Assembly: GCF_003612125.1 (NCBI RefSeq)
Contig: NZ_RAWI01000011.1
Span: 1 to 58,759, forward strand
From: Corallococcus praedator
Lineage (GTDB): Bacteria > Myxococcota > Myxococcia > Myxococcales > Myxococcaceae
DNA: 58,759 nt
Reading direction: 5' to 3'
Part shown: positions 35,934-44,618 of the stretch, in pieces
Layout of the letters: the number at the start of each line of letters is the position of its first letter
Position numbering within the stretch: the stretch's first letter is position 1
Program-made: the position numbers and the translations under genes
The notes under the pieces: generated by a model
What the model was told of the DNA's origin: nothing
Databases searched by the model: none
The model's input: only the letters and a program-made list of their open reading frames with translations

Positions 35934-37000
35934 GCTCCCTTCCTCCCGGTGCCTATCGCCCCCCGGCTGACCGCTGGGGTTCCTTCACGAAGCTCGCCTC
36001 CCGCCTGCCCGAGGGCAGCGTGGCCGTGGTGGACCGCACGGTCGCGCGCTTGCATCCCACGCTCATCCCCACGCTGGAGGCCCGCTCGCCGCGCGCCATC
36101 ATCCAGCTGGTCGGCGGTGAGCGCGCCAAGAGCATGGCCTCCCTGGAGAAGGTGCTCGCGGGCGGGCTGAACCTGCCGCGCTCCGGCACGCTCGTCGCCG
36201 TGGGCGGTGGCACCGTGGGCGACGTGGCCACGGTGGCCGCGCACCTGCTCAAGCGCGGCGTGCGGCTGGTGCAGGTGCCCACCACGCTGCTCGCGGCGGT
36301 GGACAGCAGCCTGGGTGGCAAGGGCGCGGTGGACCTCACCGTGCGCGGCCGCGTGGTGAAGAACCCCGCTGGCGTCTTCCACTACGCGGATGAGACGTGG
36401 CTGTGCCCGGAGCTGTACGCCACGCTGTCCGACGCACAGGTGCGCGAGGGCTCCATCGAGGCGTGGAAGATGGTTGCCTCGCTGGATGCGGGCCTCTTCA
36501 AGCGCTACGTGCGCACGCCGCCCGCGCTGGAGAAGCTGGTGAAGGACGCGCGCGGCCTGAAGGAAGGCATCTGCGCGAAGGACCCCTACGAGCACCAGGG
36601 CCTGCGCCGCGTGCTCAACTTCGGCCACACCTTCGGCCACGTGCTGGAGAGCCTGTCGCGCTTCAAGCTGTCGCACGGCGACGCGGTGGGCCTGGGCATC
36701 CTCTGGGCGCTGGATGTGGGCCGGCACCTGGGCATCACCCCGGAGCCGGTGGCGCACGAAGTGGAACGCGCGCTGACGCGGGGCCCGGGCGTGCTGGGCC
36801 GCGACCACGCCGCGGAGCTGTCCCGCCGCGAGTCGCTGAAGGACGTGGCCGCGCTCCTGGACGCCGACAAGAAGGCCGGCGCGAAGGGCGAGCTGCGCAT
36901 GGTGCTGCTCACGGCCGTGGGCACCGCCGAAGTCGTCGATGTGATGCCGAAAACCTGGCGCGCCCTGTGGCCTGCCTGGACCCGAGGAGCCCGCCCTTGA
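35930..37000 (+). CDS. aroB: 3-Dehydroquinate synthase
   Basis: AroB cyclises DAHP to 3-dehydroquinate with NAD and a divalent metal. The 356-residue protein has LVAVGGGTVGDVATVAAHLLKRG as two adjoining motifs at 36190-36258, VPTTLLAAVDSSLGGKGAVDL, REGSIEAWKM with a metal glutamate, and NFGHTFGHVLE with a metal histidine, followed by SHGDAVGLG. The ATG overlaps the aroC stop by 4 bases and the stop overlaps the aroA TTG by 4. Confidence 0.95.
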   Translation: MSSLPPGAYRPPADRWGSFTKLASRLPEGSVAVVDRTVARLHPTLIPTLEARSPRAIIQLVGGERAKSMASLEKVLAGGLNLPRSGTLVAVGGGTVGDVATVAAHLLKRGVRLVQVPTTLLAAVDSSLGGKGAVDLTVRGRVVKNPAGVFHYADETWLCPELYATLSDAQVREGSIEAWKMVASLDAGLFKRYVRTPPALEKLVKDARGLKEGICAKDPYEHQGLRRVLNFGHTFGHVLESLSRFKLSHGDAVGLGILWALDVGRHLGITPEPVAHEVERALTRGPGVLGRDHAAELSRRESLKDVAALLDADKKAGAKGELRMVLLTAVGTAEVVDVMPKTWRALWPAWTRGARP

Positions 37001-38292
37001 GCCATGCCTCGCCGAGCCGTCTCACCGTCGACCCGAGCGCCCTGAGCGCCTCCCTGCTCACCCCGCCCGTGTCGAAGTCGGACGCCCAGCGAGCCCTGGT
37101 TCTGGGACACCTCACGGGTGCCTGGCCGTTGCCGTCGGTGCAGGCGGAATCCGACGAGGACCTCCCCGCCGACGTGCGCGTGCTGCGCCGGGGCGTGGAA
37201 GCCCTGCGCCTGCCCCCCGGCCCCGTGCGCGACGTGGACTGCGCGGACGGGGGTGCTCCGTTCCGCATCCTCGTCACCCAGGCCGCGGTGACGCCCGGGG
37301 CCCGCGTGCGCTTCACCGGCACGCCCCGCCTGGGCGAGCGGCCCCATGGCCCGCTCTTCACGTCGCTCAAGGAGGCCCTGGCCGCCTCGGGCCTGACGCT
37401 CACCGAAGGCACCCCATGGCCGGTGGAGCTGCACGCGCCCCAGGACACGTCGAAGCTGAAGCCGGTGTTCCGCGTGCCGGGCGCGCAGAGCAGCCAGTAC
37501 GCCTCCAGCCTGCTGCTGGGCTGCGCGGAGCGGTTCCTGCGCGAGCAGCGCGCGTGGAGCGTGGAGATTGAAGGCACGCTCACCAGCGCCGGCTACATGG
37601 ACCTGACGGTGTCATGGCTGCGCCGCTTCGGCTTCACCGTGGAGCAGTCCGAAGGTCACTACGCCGTCACGGCGTATCAGGCCCCGGCTTCGGTGCCGTC
37701 GCTGCCCGGGGACTGGTCGTCCCTGGGCTACCTGGTGCTCATCGCGTGGCGCACCGGCGGTACGGTGGAGCGGGCCGAACCGGAGAGCGCACATCCCGAC
37801 CAGGCGATCCTCCGGCTGGTCGCCGACGTGGGTTTGCGAATGGTCCCGGCAGGCGCTGCTAATACCTGGCGCTTCGAAGGCGCCGCGACCGGAGAGCTGC
37901 GCGCGACGGGCAAGGAGTGCCCGGACCTGCTGCCCACATTGGCGGCGCTCGCGTGCGTGTTGCCCCGGCCCACGACGCTGACGGATGTGGGCATCCTGCG
38001 GGTCAAGGAGAGCGACCGGCTGGAGGGCATCCGCTCCCTGGTGGCGGCCTACGGCGGCACCACCGAATTGACGGCCGGCCCCGAGGGAGAAGTGCTGCGC
38101 ATCGTGCCTCCGGCGACGAAGCCCGCGCGCTTCGCCATGGACAGCCGGGGTGACCACCGACTGGCGATGTCAGCGGCCACCCTGTGTGTGCTGTCCGGGG
38201 TGCCCCTGGAACTGACGGGGCCGGAGTGCGTGGAGAAGAGCTTTCCGGGCTTCTGGCGGCAGCTCGCGCGTTCGGGCGTTCGCTATTCCTGA
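36997..38292 (+). CDS. aroA: 3-Phosphoshikimate 1-carboxyvinyltransferase (EPSP synthase)
   Basis: AroA transfers enolpyruvate to shikimate 3-phosphate. The 431-residue protein has the substrate lysine in PPVSKSDAQRALVLG, DCADGGAPFRIL in place of the usual N-S-G-T motif, a QSSQYASSLLLG segment, the catalytic CPDLLPTLAAL and the RVKESDRLEGI motif, ending with DHRLAMS and EKSFPGFW. The start is most likely TTG at 36997, overlapping the aroB stop as TTGA, with GAGGAG 8 bases upstream. The degenerate DGG in place of NSGT marks it as a diverged member. Confidence 0.92.
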   Translation: MSHASPSRLTVDPSALSASLLTPPVSKSDAQRALVLGHLTGAWPLPSVQAESDEDLPADVRVLRRGVEALRLPPGPVRDVDCADGGAPFRILVTQAAVTPGARVRFTGTPRLGERPHGPLFTSLKEALAASGLTLTEGTPWPVELHAPQDTSKLKPVFRVPGAQSSQYASSLLLGCAERFLREQRAWSVEIEGTLTSAGYMDLTVSWLRRFGFTVEQSEGHYAVTAYQAPASVPSLPGDWSSLGYLVLIAWRTGGTVERAEPESAHPDQAILRLVADVGLRMVPAGAANTWRFEGAATGELRATGKECPDLLPTLAALACVLPRPTTLTDVGILRVKESDRLEGIRSLVAAYGGTTELTAGPEGEVLRIVPPATKPARFAMDSRGDHRLAMSAATLCVLSGVPLELTGPECVEKSFPGFWRQLARSGVRYS

Positions 38293-38293
38293 G

Positions 38294-38310
38294 CGGGGCG
38301 AAACGCCCCG
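38294..38310 (+). terminator. Short hairpin at the end of the aro operon
   Basis: CGGGGCG-AAA-CGCCCCG, a perfect 7-bp stem with a three-base loop, starts one base after the aroA stop codon. A T-rich run (38337-38345) lies further downstream. It probably ends the aro transcript before gltA. Confidence 0.6.
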
Positions 38311-38379
38311 AAGGTTCGCCTCTCGGACTTATCGTTCTTTTTTGTTGAAAGCGTCCGCCGCCCTGTGAAATCTCCGCCC

Positions 38380-39684
38380 ATGCCCAAGGACACGCTGACG
38401 ATCACCGACAATCGGACCGGGAAGACGTACGAGGTCCCGATCGAGAACGGCTGTATCCGGACCCCCGACCTGCGCCAGATCAAGACCGGTAGCGATGACT
38501 TCGGCTTGATGGGCTACGACCCGGCGTTCCTGAACACGGCGAACTGTAAGAGCGCCATCACGTTCATCGACGGCGACAAGGGCATCCTGGAGTATCGCGG
38601 CTACCCCATCGAGCAGCTGGCGGAGAAGTCCAACTTCCTGGAAGTGGCGTACCTGCTCCTGAAGGGCGAGCTGCCCACGGAGAAGGAGCTGGAGGTCTTC
38701 ACCAACCTCGTCACGCACCACACGTACGTGCACGAGAACGTGAAGTCCTTCATGGACGGGTTCCGCTACGACGCGCACCCGATGTCCATGCTCGGCTCCA
38801 CCGTGGCCGCGCTGTCCGGCTTCTACCCGGACGCGAAGAACATCCGTGACGAGCGCAGCCGCGAGATCCAGATCACCCGGCTCATCGCGAAGATGCCCAC
38901 CATCGCCGCGTTCTCCTACCGGCACACGATGGGCCTGCCCTACGTCTACCCCAGCAACGAGCTGTCCTACGTCGCCAACTTCCTGACGATGATGAAGCAC
39001 ATCGGCGGGGCGTACAAAGTGCACCCGGTGCTGGAGAAGGCGCTGGACGTGCTCTTCATCCTCCACGCGGACCACGAGCAGAACTGCTCCACGACGTCCG
39101 TGCGCACGGTGGGCTCGTCGCAGGTGGATCCGTACTCGGCGGTCGCCGCGGGCGTGGGCGCCCTCTACGGCCCGCTGCACGGCGGCGCCAACGAGGCCGT
39201 GCTGCGGATGCTCCGCGACATCGGCCACGTGTCGAAGATCCCGGAGTTCATCAAGCAGGTGAAGGGCGGCGAGGGCGAGAAGAAGCTCATGGGCTTCGGC
39301 CACCGCGTCTACAAGTCCTACGACCCGCGCGCCAAGGTCATCAAGCGCGTGGCGGACGAGGTCTTCGAAGTCACCGGCAAGAACCCGCTGCTGGACATCG
39401 CGCTCGAGCTGGAGCGCATCGCGCTCGAGGACGAGTACTTCGTGAAGCGCAAGCTGTACCCCAACGTCGACTTCTACTCGGGCCTCATCTACGAGGCGAT
39501 GGGCTTCCAGGCGGAGATGTTCCCCGTCCTGTTCGCCATCCCCCGCACGGTGGGCTGGTGCGCGCAGTGGGAGGAGATGGTCACGGACAACGAGCAGAAG
39601 ATCGCCCGTCCCCGTCAGATCTACACGGGCGCCACCCGCCGCGACTACGTCGCCCGCGAGAAGCGCACGGGCGGCCAGAAGTAG
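38380..39684 (+). CDS. gltA: Citrate synthase (type II, hexameric class)
   Basis: GltA condenses acetyl-CoA and oxaloacetate. The 434-residue protein has the beta-strand-rich N-terminus of Gram-negative enzymes (TLTITDNRTGKTYEVPI), the catalytic histidines in GPLHGGANEAVLRML and MGFGHRVYKSYDPRA, and the aspartate in PNVDFYSGLIYEAMG. ATG at 38380 fits the family start; GTG five codons earlier is an alternative, and neither has a clear Shine-Dalgarno. It has its own transcript, flanked by terminators. Confidence 0.95.
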   Translation: MPKDTLTITDNRTGKTYEVPIENGCIRTPDLRQIKTGSDDFGLMGYDPAFLNTANCKSAITFIDGDKGILEYRGYPIEQLAEKSNFLEVAYLLLKGELPTEKELEVFTNLVTHHTYVHENVKSFMDGFRYDAHPMSMLGSTVAALSGFYPDAKNIRDERSREIQITRLIAKMPTIAAFSYRHTMGLPYVYPSNELSYVANFLTMMKHIGGAYKVHPVLEKALDVLFILHADHEQNCSTTSVRTVGSSQVDPYSAVAAGVGALYGPLHGGANEAVLRMLRDIGHVSKIPEFIKQVKGGEGEKKLMGFGHRVYKSYDPRAKVIKRVADEVFEVTGKNPLLDIALELERIALEDEYFVKRKLYPNVDFYSGLIYEAMGFQAEMFPVLFAIPRTVGWCAQWEEMVTDNEQKIARPRQIYTGATRRDYVAREKRTGGQK

Positions 39685-39711
39685 CCGTCGCTTGAATCCC
39701 TGAAGCACGTC

Positions 39712-39745
39712 AGGGGCGAAGGATCCGCAAGGGTCCCTCGCCCCT
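39712..39745. terminator. Bidirectional terminator between gltA and the acyl-CoA ligase gene
   Basis: AGGGGCGA-a-GGATCC pairs with GGGTCC-c-TCGCCCCT around a GCAA loop, giving about 14 paired bases. On the plus strand it is followed by TTCGCTTGT. It lies midway between two convergent stop codons. Confidence 0.75.
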
Positions 39746-39761
39746 TTCGCTTGTCCGGGCC

Positions 39762-41582
39762 TCAGTCGTGAGGCGCGGCGGCCCCGTTCGGCTCGCGGTA
39801 GAGCGCGTCGATGGCCGCCGCGAACTTCTCCTCCACCACCTTGCGGCGCACCTTCATGCTGGGCGTGAGCTCCCCGCTCTCGGTGGTGAACTCGCTGGTG
39901 AGCACGGTGAAGCGCTTGATGGTCTCGAAGCGCGACAGCTTCGGGTTCACCTCCCGCTCCAGGGCCTCGTGCAGGTGCTGCTGGAGCCGCGCGTCCTTCG
40001 CCAGGGTGGCCACGTCCTCCGGCCAGCCGCGCTCCTTCGCGAGCCTGCGCACCCGGTCCGGCTCCAGCGTCACCAGCGCCACCAGGTAGTTGCGCCGGTC
40101 TCCCACCACCACCGCGTGGCCCACGGGGGACACGGCTTTGATCAGCTCCTCGATGTTGGCGGGCGACGTCTTCTTGCCGCCGGAGGTGACGATGATCTCC
40201 TTCTTGCGCCCGGTGATGCGCAGGAAGCCCGCGTCGTCCAGTTGCCCCACGTCCCCGGTGTGCAGCCACCCGTTGTCCAGCAGGTCCTGCGTGGCGGAGG
40301 GGTTGCGGTGGTAGCCCAGGCACACGTTGCCGCCCTGGACGAGGATCTCCCCGTCCTCCGCGATGCGCACCTCCACGCCCAGCATGGGGCGGCCCACCGT
40401 GCCCAGGCGGGCGCACTCGGCGGTGTTCACCGTGGCGGGGCCCGTCACCTCCGTCATGCCCCAGGCCTCCAGCAGGACGACGTCGATGGAGGCGAAGAAG
40501 TCCAGCACCTCCCGGCCAATGGGCGCCGCGGACGTGGCGAACACCTTCGCTTCATTCAGGCCGATGCGCGTCTTCAGGGGCGTGAACACCAGCTTCTTCG
40601 CCAGCGCGTACTTGGCCTCCATCAGGATGGGCACGCGCTCCTGGTTGAGGATGCGCGTGTTGCGCTCCAGGGCCGTGCCCCGGGCCCACGCCACCAGCGC
40701 GCGCTTCAGGGGCGGCTGCGCGGCAAGCCCCTCCTCCGCCTTCGACTTGAACTTCTCCCAGACGCGCGGCACCCCGAAGAAGAGGGTGGGCCGGACCTCC
40801 TGGAGGTTCTTGCCCAGCGCGTCCAGGGAGTCCGCGAAGTACACCTGCATGCCCATGAGCAGCGGCCCATGCAGGGACACCACCTGTTCGGCGATGTGCG
40901 ACAGCGGCAGGTAGGACAGGAGCCGGTCGTCCTCCATGTTCCGGAAGTCCATCGTCTCGCCCAGCTGCTTCGCCGTCCACGCGAGGTTGCGGTGGCTCAA
41001 GGCGACGCCCTTGGGCTGGCCGGTGGTGCCCGACGTGTAGATGAGCGTGCCCAGGCCGTCCGGGTGGAGCGCGTGGACGCCGTCCCAGTAGGGGCCTTCA
41101 TCCGCCCTGCCCCCGGAGGCCACCACGTCCGCGTACGTCTCCACGCCTTCGGGGAGCGTCATGGGCTCGTCCACGACGATGACGTGCTTCAGCGCCGGCA
41201 GCCGCTTCTGGAGCTCCAGGGCGGTGGCCAGGTGCTTCGCGTTCTCCACCAGGAGGAAACGCGCCTCGCAGTGTCCCAGGATGTAGGTGAGCTGCTCCAG
41301 GCTGCTGGTGGTGTAGAGCCCCACCGGGACGCCGCCCAGGGCCATGGCCCCCAGGGCCGCCACGTGCCACGCCTCGCGGTTGAAGCTCAGGATGCCCAGC
41401 GGGTCCCCCTCCCGGAACCCCCGCCCGTACAGCCCCAGGGCGAAGCGCTTGACGCGCTGGGCATAGTCGAACCAGGAGGTGGGCACATAGGTGCCCTCCC
41501 TGTGGGACCAGAGTGCCGGCCGGTGTTCCAGCCGGGCGGCCTGGTCATGCAGCGCATGCAGCATCGTCTTGGGCAGGTCCAT
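39762..41582 (-). CDS. Long-chain fatty acid-CoA ligase (FadD15-like)
   Basis: The 606-residue ANL-superfamily enzyme has the P-loop LIYTSGTTGQPKGVAL, the LLSYLPLSHIAEQV motif, a WGMTEVTGPATVN adenine motif, the LHTGDVGQLDDAG hinge and ITGRKKEIIVTSGGKK, which is the pattern of long-chain acyl-CoA ligases. Near the end KVRRKVVEEKF follows the catalytic lysine region. The ATG at 41580-41582 begins MDLPKTMLH; a TTG 12 codons upstream is the alternative. It faces gltA and stands alone. Confidence 0.9.
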   Translation of the reverse strand: MDLPKTMLHALHDQAARLEHRPALWSHREGTYVPTSWFDYAQRVKRFALGLYGRGFREGDPLGILSFNREAWHVAALGAMALGGVPVGLYTTSSLEQLTYILGHCEARFLLVENAKHLATALELQKRLPALKHVIVVDEPMTLPEGVETYADVVASGGRADEGPYWDGVHALHPDGLGTLIYTSGTTGQPKGVALSHRNLAWTAKQLGETMDFRNMEDDRLLSYLPLSHIAEQVVSLHGPLLMGMQVYFADSLDALGKNLQEVRPTLFFGVPRVWEKFKSKAEEGLAAQPPLKRALVAWARGTALERNTRILNQERVPILMEAKYALAKKLVFTPLKTRIGLNEAKVFATSAAPIGREVLDFFASIDVVLLEAWGMTEVTGPATVNTAECARLGTVGRPMLGVEVRIAEDGEILVQGGNVCLGYHRNPSATQDLLDNGWLHTGDVGQLDDAGFLRITGRKKEIIVTSGGKKTSPANIEELIKAVSPVGHAVVVGDRRNYLVALVTLEPDRVRRLAKERGWPEDVATLAKDARLQQHLHEALEREVNPKLSRFETIKRFTVLTSEFTTESGELTPSMKVRRKVVEEKFAAAIDALYREPNGAAAPHD

Positions 41583-41676
41583 CGGCTGAACGTAGTGGAA
41601 GCGCCCGGGCAGAACCAAGTCTCCGCGTCTCCGACGTTGACAGCATGTTCACCTGCTTTGTATGCCGCGCCCGACC

Positions 41677-42045
41677 ATGAGCATCGACTTCACCTGTCAG
41701 AAGTGCGAGGCGAGCTTCGAGTTGGAAGCCCAGGACCTCATCGAAGGGACGGAGAAGATCATCTGTCCCCACTGCGATACGAAGGCGCCCGCCAACCTCT
41801 CCGAGGACTTCGTCGCCGCGCTGACGGAGATGCGCGCGCAGATCGCCACGTTGAGCAAGAAGTACTTCGCCGTCACCTTGGCGCTGGAGGCCGAGGAACT
41901 GGAGGACGACCTCGACGACGATGACGACGAAGGCGACGAGGAGTCGGAGGAGGACGACGACGTCGATGAGGACGACGACGACGAGGAGTCCGAGGACGAC
42001 GAGGACTACGACGACGAAGCGGAAGACGAGGAGCAGGACCGCTAG
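41677..42045 (+). CDS. Zinc-ribbon protein with long acidic tail
   Basis: The N-terminal 40 residues form a zinc ribbon with two CxxC pairs (CQKC and CPHC), similar to the MJ0042/FmdB-like kind seen in myxobacterial proteins. A helix (VAALTEMRAQIATLSKKYFAVTLALEAEEL) follows, and the last 45 residues are almost entirely Asp and Glu. The length is 122 residues from ATG at 41677; an ATG five codons earlier is also possible. Acidic tails often mimic nucleic acid, so an RNA polymerase- or ribosome-linked role is conceivable but unproven. Confidence 0.7.
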   Translation: MSIDFTCQKCEASFELEAQDLIEGTEKIICPHCDTKAPANLSEDFVAALTEMRAQIATLSKKYFAVTLALEAEELEDDLDDDDDEGDEESEEDDDVDEDDDDEESEDDEDYDDEAEDEEQDR

Positions 42046-42078
42046 GTCGCCCCTTACGTCTTCTTCCCGCCTGCCCGC

Positions 42079-42101
42079 CTGCCCTCCAACCCGGAGGGCA
42101 G
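42079..42101 (+). terminator. Hairpin after the zinc-ribbon gene
   Basis: CTGCCCTCC and GGAGGGCAG form a perfect 9-bp stem with an AACCC loop, 34 bases past the stop codon. No T-tract follows. Confidence 0.55.
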
Positions 42102-42175
42102 GGCCCCGTGGGCCGCTCGCGTCAGCGGGAGTGCGGTGCCCTTTCGGTGAAGGGAGAGGTGCGTAGGTTAGGGAT

Positions 42176-42973
42176 GTGAAAACGTCCAACCGCGCCAACT
42201 TCTTCGTCGCTCCGTTCACGGCCGTGGTGCTGGCGCTGGGAGGACTGCTCTTCCTTCCTGCTTTCGGCATCCCCGGCGCCATCGCGGCCTCCGGGCTCAC
42301 GGAAGGAAAAGAGAAACCCTGTCTCACCGAGAAGGGCAGCGACCCCAAGGCCTGCACGGAGCTGGTGGAGCTGGAAGTGAAGGACGTGGTTCCCCTGATC
42401 GAAGCGCAGACGCACGCCGTCGTGCTGACCACCAAGGACGGGCAGACGGTGCTCCCCCTCTTCGTGGACGAGGGCGCGGCGGTCTCCATCGCCTTCCGTC
42501 TGGCCGAGCGTCCGCCTCCGCAGCCGCTGTCGCAGGACCTGCTGGACGACGTGGTGTCCAAGCTGGGCGGGAAGGTCACCGAGGTCCGCATCGACGACCT
42601 GCGGGACAACGTCTACTCCGGCCGCGTCTTCCTCCAGCAGGGCCAGAAGCAGCTCGCGCTGGACGCCCGGCCTTCGGACTCCATCGCCATGGCCATGCAC
42701 AGCAACGCGCGCATCCGCGTGACGCGCAAGGTGCTGGCGCTGGCGGGCATCACCCGCGCTGAAATCGAGGCCCTCCAGAAGCAGCAGGGCATGGGCGTGG
42801 GAGGCAGTGGCCAGGGAGGGGACATGGACGTGGGTCCCCTGCCCCCGCCGCCGCCCATGGGGCCCAGCGCTGGCTCGCCGAAGCCGCCCTCGGAGGACAT
42901 CGGCATGGACCGCTCCGCCCCGGAGCACCCGCTGATGACGCCGGTGGGCAAGGGTCAGCAAATCGACCTCTAG
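42176..42973 (+). CDS. Exported DUF151 / bifunctional-nuclease-like protein
   Basis: Residues of about 60-190 match the DUF151 (BFN) domain: VELEVKDVVPLIEAQTHAVVL, LPLFVDEGAAVSIAFRL, LLDDVVSKLGGKVTEVRIDDL, and ARPSDSIAMAMHSNARI. Plant BFN1 relatives degrade nucleic acids; bacterial members are largely uncharacterised. This one also has an N-terminal hydrophobic segment (about 10-38, FFVAPFTAVVLALGGLLFLP) that looks like a signal or anchor, and a proline/glycine-rich C-terminal tail of about 55 residues. The GTG start precedes this segment. The total length is 265 residues. Confidence 0.85.
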   Translation: MKTSNRANFFVAPFTAVVLALGGLLFLPAFGIPGAIAASGLTEGKEKPCLTEKGSDPKACTELVELEVKDVVPLIEAQTHAVVLTTKDGQTVLPLFVDEGAAVSIAFRLAERPPPQPLSQDLLDDVVSKLGGKVTEVRIDDLRDNVYSGRVFLQQGQKQLALDARPSDSIAMAMHSNARIRVTRKVLALAGITRAEIEALQKQQGMGVGGSGQGGDMDVGPLPPPPPMGPSAGSPKPPSEDIGMDRSAPEHPLMTPVGKGQQIDL

Positions 42974-42997
42974 CGCACCCCGCACCGCTGAACGGCG

Positions 42998-43033
42998 AAA
43001 GCCCGGCCCCCCCTCCCAGGGTAGCCGGGCTTT
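42998..43033 (+). terminator. Intrinsic terminator after the DUF151 gene
   Basis: AAAGCCCGGC and GCCGGGCTTT form a perfect 10-bp stem with a C-rich loop, followed by CTTCGTC. The symmetric A and T runs allow termination in either direction. Confidence 0.8.
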
Positions 43034-43174
43034 CTTCGTCTCAAGTGTCTGAGAGCCACGAATGGCGTGCGCCGGCTGGCGGTAACTTTCCGCCCAGCGC
43101 GTGGGCGAAGAGTTAGTCCTTCGGGCGCAAGCCTGTCAAGCCGGCCACCCCGTGGGGCTAGGATGCGCAGCCCT

Positions 43175-44575
43175 ATGCGCAAGGCGAAGATCATCTGCAC
43201 GCTGGGGCCGGCTTCGGACTCCCAGGAGGTCATCGAAGGGCTGGTCCGCGCGGGCATGAACGTGGCCCGGCTGAACTTCTCCCACGGTACGCACGACGAA
43301 CACCGGCAGCGCATCCAGCGCATCCGCGCGGTGTCGAAGAAGCTGGGCGTGCCGGTGGCCATCCTCCAGGACGTGCAGGGTCCCAAGGTGCGCCTGGGCA
43401 AGTTCGAGGGCGGCCAGCTGCTGGTGACGGCCGGCGACACGGTGACGGTGACGACCCGGGCCGTGTTGGGCCAGGGCCGCGTCATCCCCACCCCGGTGCG
43501 CTCGCTGCCCCGGGACGTGGAGAAGGGGCATGTGGTGCTCCTGGACGACGGCCGGGTGCGCCTGCGCGTGCTCAAGGTGGACGGCCGGGACGTGTCCTGC
43601 CGCGTGGAGGTGGGCGGGCTGCTCAAGGACCACAAGGGCCTCAACCTGCCGGGCACGGCCATGTCCGTCCCAACGCTCACGGAGAAGGACAAGGTGGACC
43701 TGGCGTTCGGCCAGGAGGTGGGCGTGGACTACGTGGCGCTGTCCTTCGTGCGCACCGCCCAGGACGTGCGGCAGGCCCGCGCGCTGGTGACCCGGCTCAA
43801 GACGCCCCTCATCTCCAAAATTGAAAAGCCCCAGGCGGTGGAGAACCTGGAGGCCATCGCCGCGGAGTCGGACGGGGTGATGGTGGCCCGGGGGGACCTG
43901 GGCGTGGAGATGCCGCTGGAGCAGCTGCCGGCCATCCAGAAGCGCGCCGTGCGGGAAGTGAATCGCATGGGGGGCATCGTCATCGTCGCGACGGAGATGC
44001 TGGAGAGCATGGTGAACAACGCCCGGCCCACGCGCGCGGAGGTGTCCGACGTGGCCAACGCCATCCTCGACGGAGCGGACGCGGTGATGCTGTCCGGAGA
44101 GACGGCAGCGGGCCGCTACCCCACCGAAGCGGCGGCCACCATGGCGCGCATCGTGGAGGAGACGGAGCGCACGGGCACCACCTCCCTGGTGCACTCCCCC
44201 TTCGAGCGCTCCGAGGACCTGGGCACCGGCATCGCCGCGGCGGCGGTGGCGGCCTCGCGGCAGCTCAACATCGGGACCATCATCGCGTACACGGAGAGCG
44301 GCCACACCGCGCGGCTCATCTCCGAGTTCCGCCCCGGCGCGCGCGTCATCGCGCTGACGCCCAACGCGGACACGGTGAACCGGATGGCGCTGTACTGGGG
44401 CGTGACGAGCCGCCTCGTGAAGCGCGTCGCGACCACGGACGCCATGCTCAAGCAGGTGCGCCGCATCTGCCACGAGGAGCGCCTGTGCGAGCCCGGCACG
44501 CCCGTCATCGTGGTGGCCGGCGTGCCGCTCAACGTCCCGGGCAACACCAACCTGATGAGCATCCACCGCGTCTAG
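43175..44575 (+). CDS. pyk: Pyruvate kinase
   Basis: Pyk makes pyruvate and ATP from phosphoenolpyruvate and ADP. The 466-residue protein has the family start RKAKIICTLGPASDSQEV, MNVARLNFSHGTHDEH, the catalytic lysine in LISKIEKPQAVENL, GVMVARGDLGVEMPLEQLP, and ILDGADAVMLSGETAAGRYP. ATG at 43175 is preferred over an ATG four codons earlier because AGGA lies 9 bases upstream and alignment starts there. It has its own upstream region and no obvious partner genes. Confidence 0.95.
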   Translation: MRKAKIICTLGPASDSQEVIEGLVRAGMNVARLNFSHGTHDEHRQRIQRIRAVSKKLGVPVAILQDVQGPKVRLGKFEGGQLLVTAGDTVTVTTRAVLGQGRVIPTPVRSLPRDVEKGHVVLLDDGRVRLRVLKVDGRDVSCRVEVGGLLKDHKGLNLPGTAMSVPTLTEKDKVDLAFGQEVGVDYVALSFVRTAQDVRQARALVTRLKTPLISKIEKPQAVENLEAIAAESDGVMVARGDLGVEMPLEQLPAIQKRAVREVNRMGGIVIVATEMLESMVNNARPTRAEVSDVANAILDGADAVMLSGETAAGRYPTEAAATMARIVEETERTGTTSLVHSPFERSEDLGTGIAAAAVAASRQLNIGTIIAYTESGHTARLISEFRPGARVIALTPNADTVNRMALYWGVTSRLVKRVATTDAMLKQVRRICHEERLCEPGTPVIVVAGVPLNVPGNTNLMSIHRV

Positions 44576-44618
44576 CGCGCGGTGGACGCCCGGACACCGG
44601 ACACAAGCCCTGCTCGAC

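Noticed and set aside
36397-36996. N-terminal extension of aroA by 200 residues
   Set aside because: It overlaps aroB in another frame; a TTG with GAGGAG and a 4-base overlap explains the start better.
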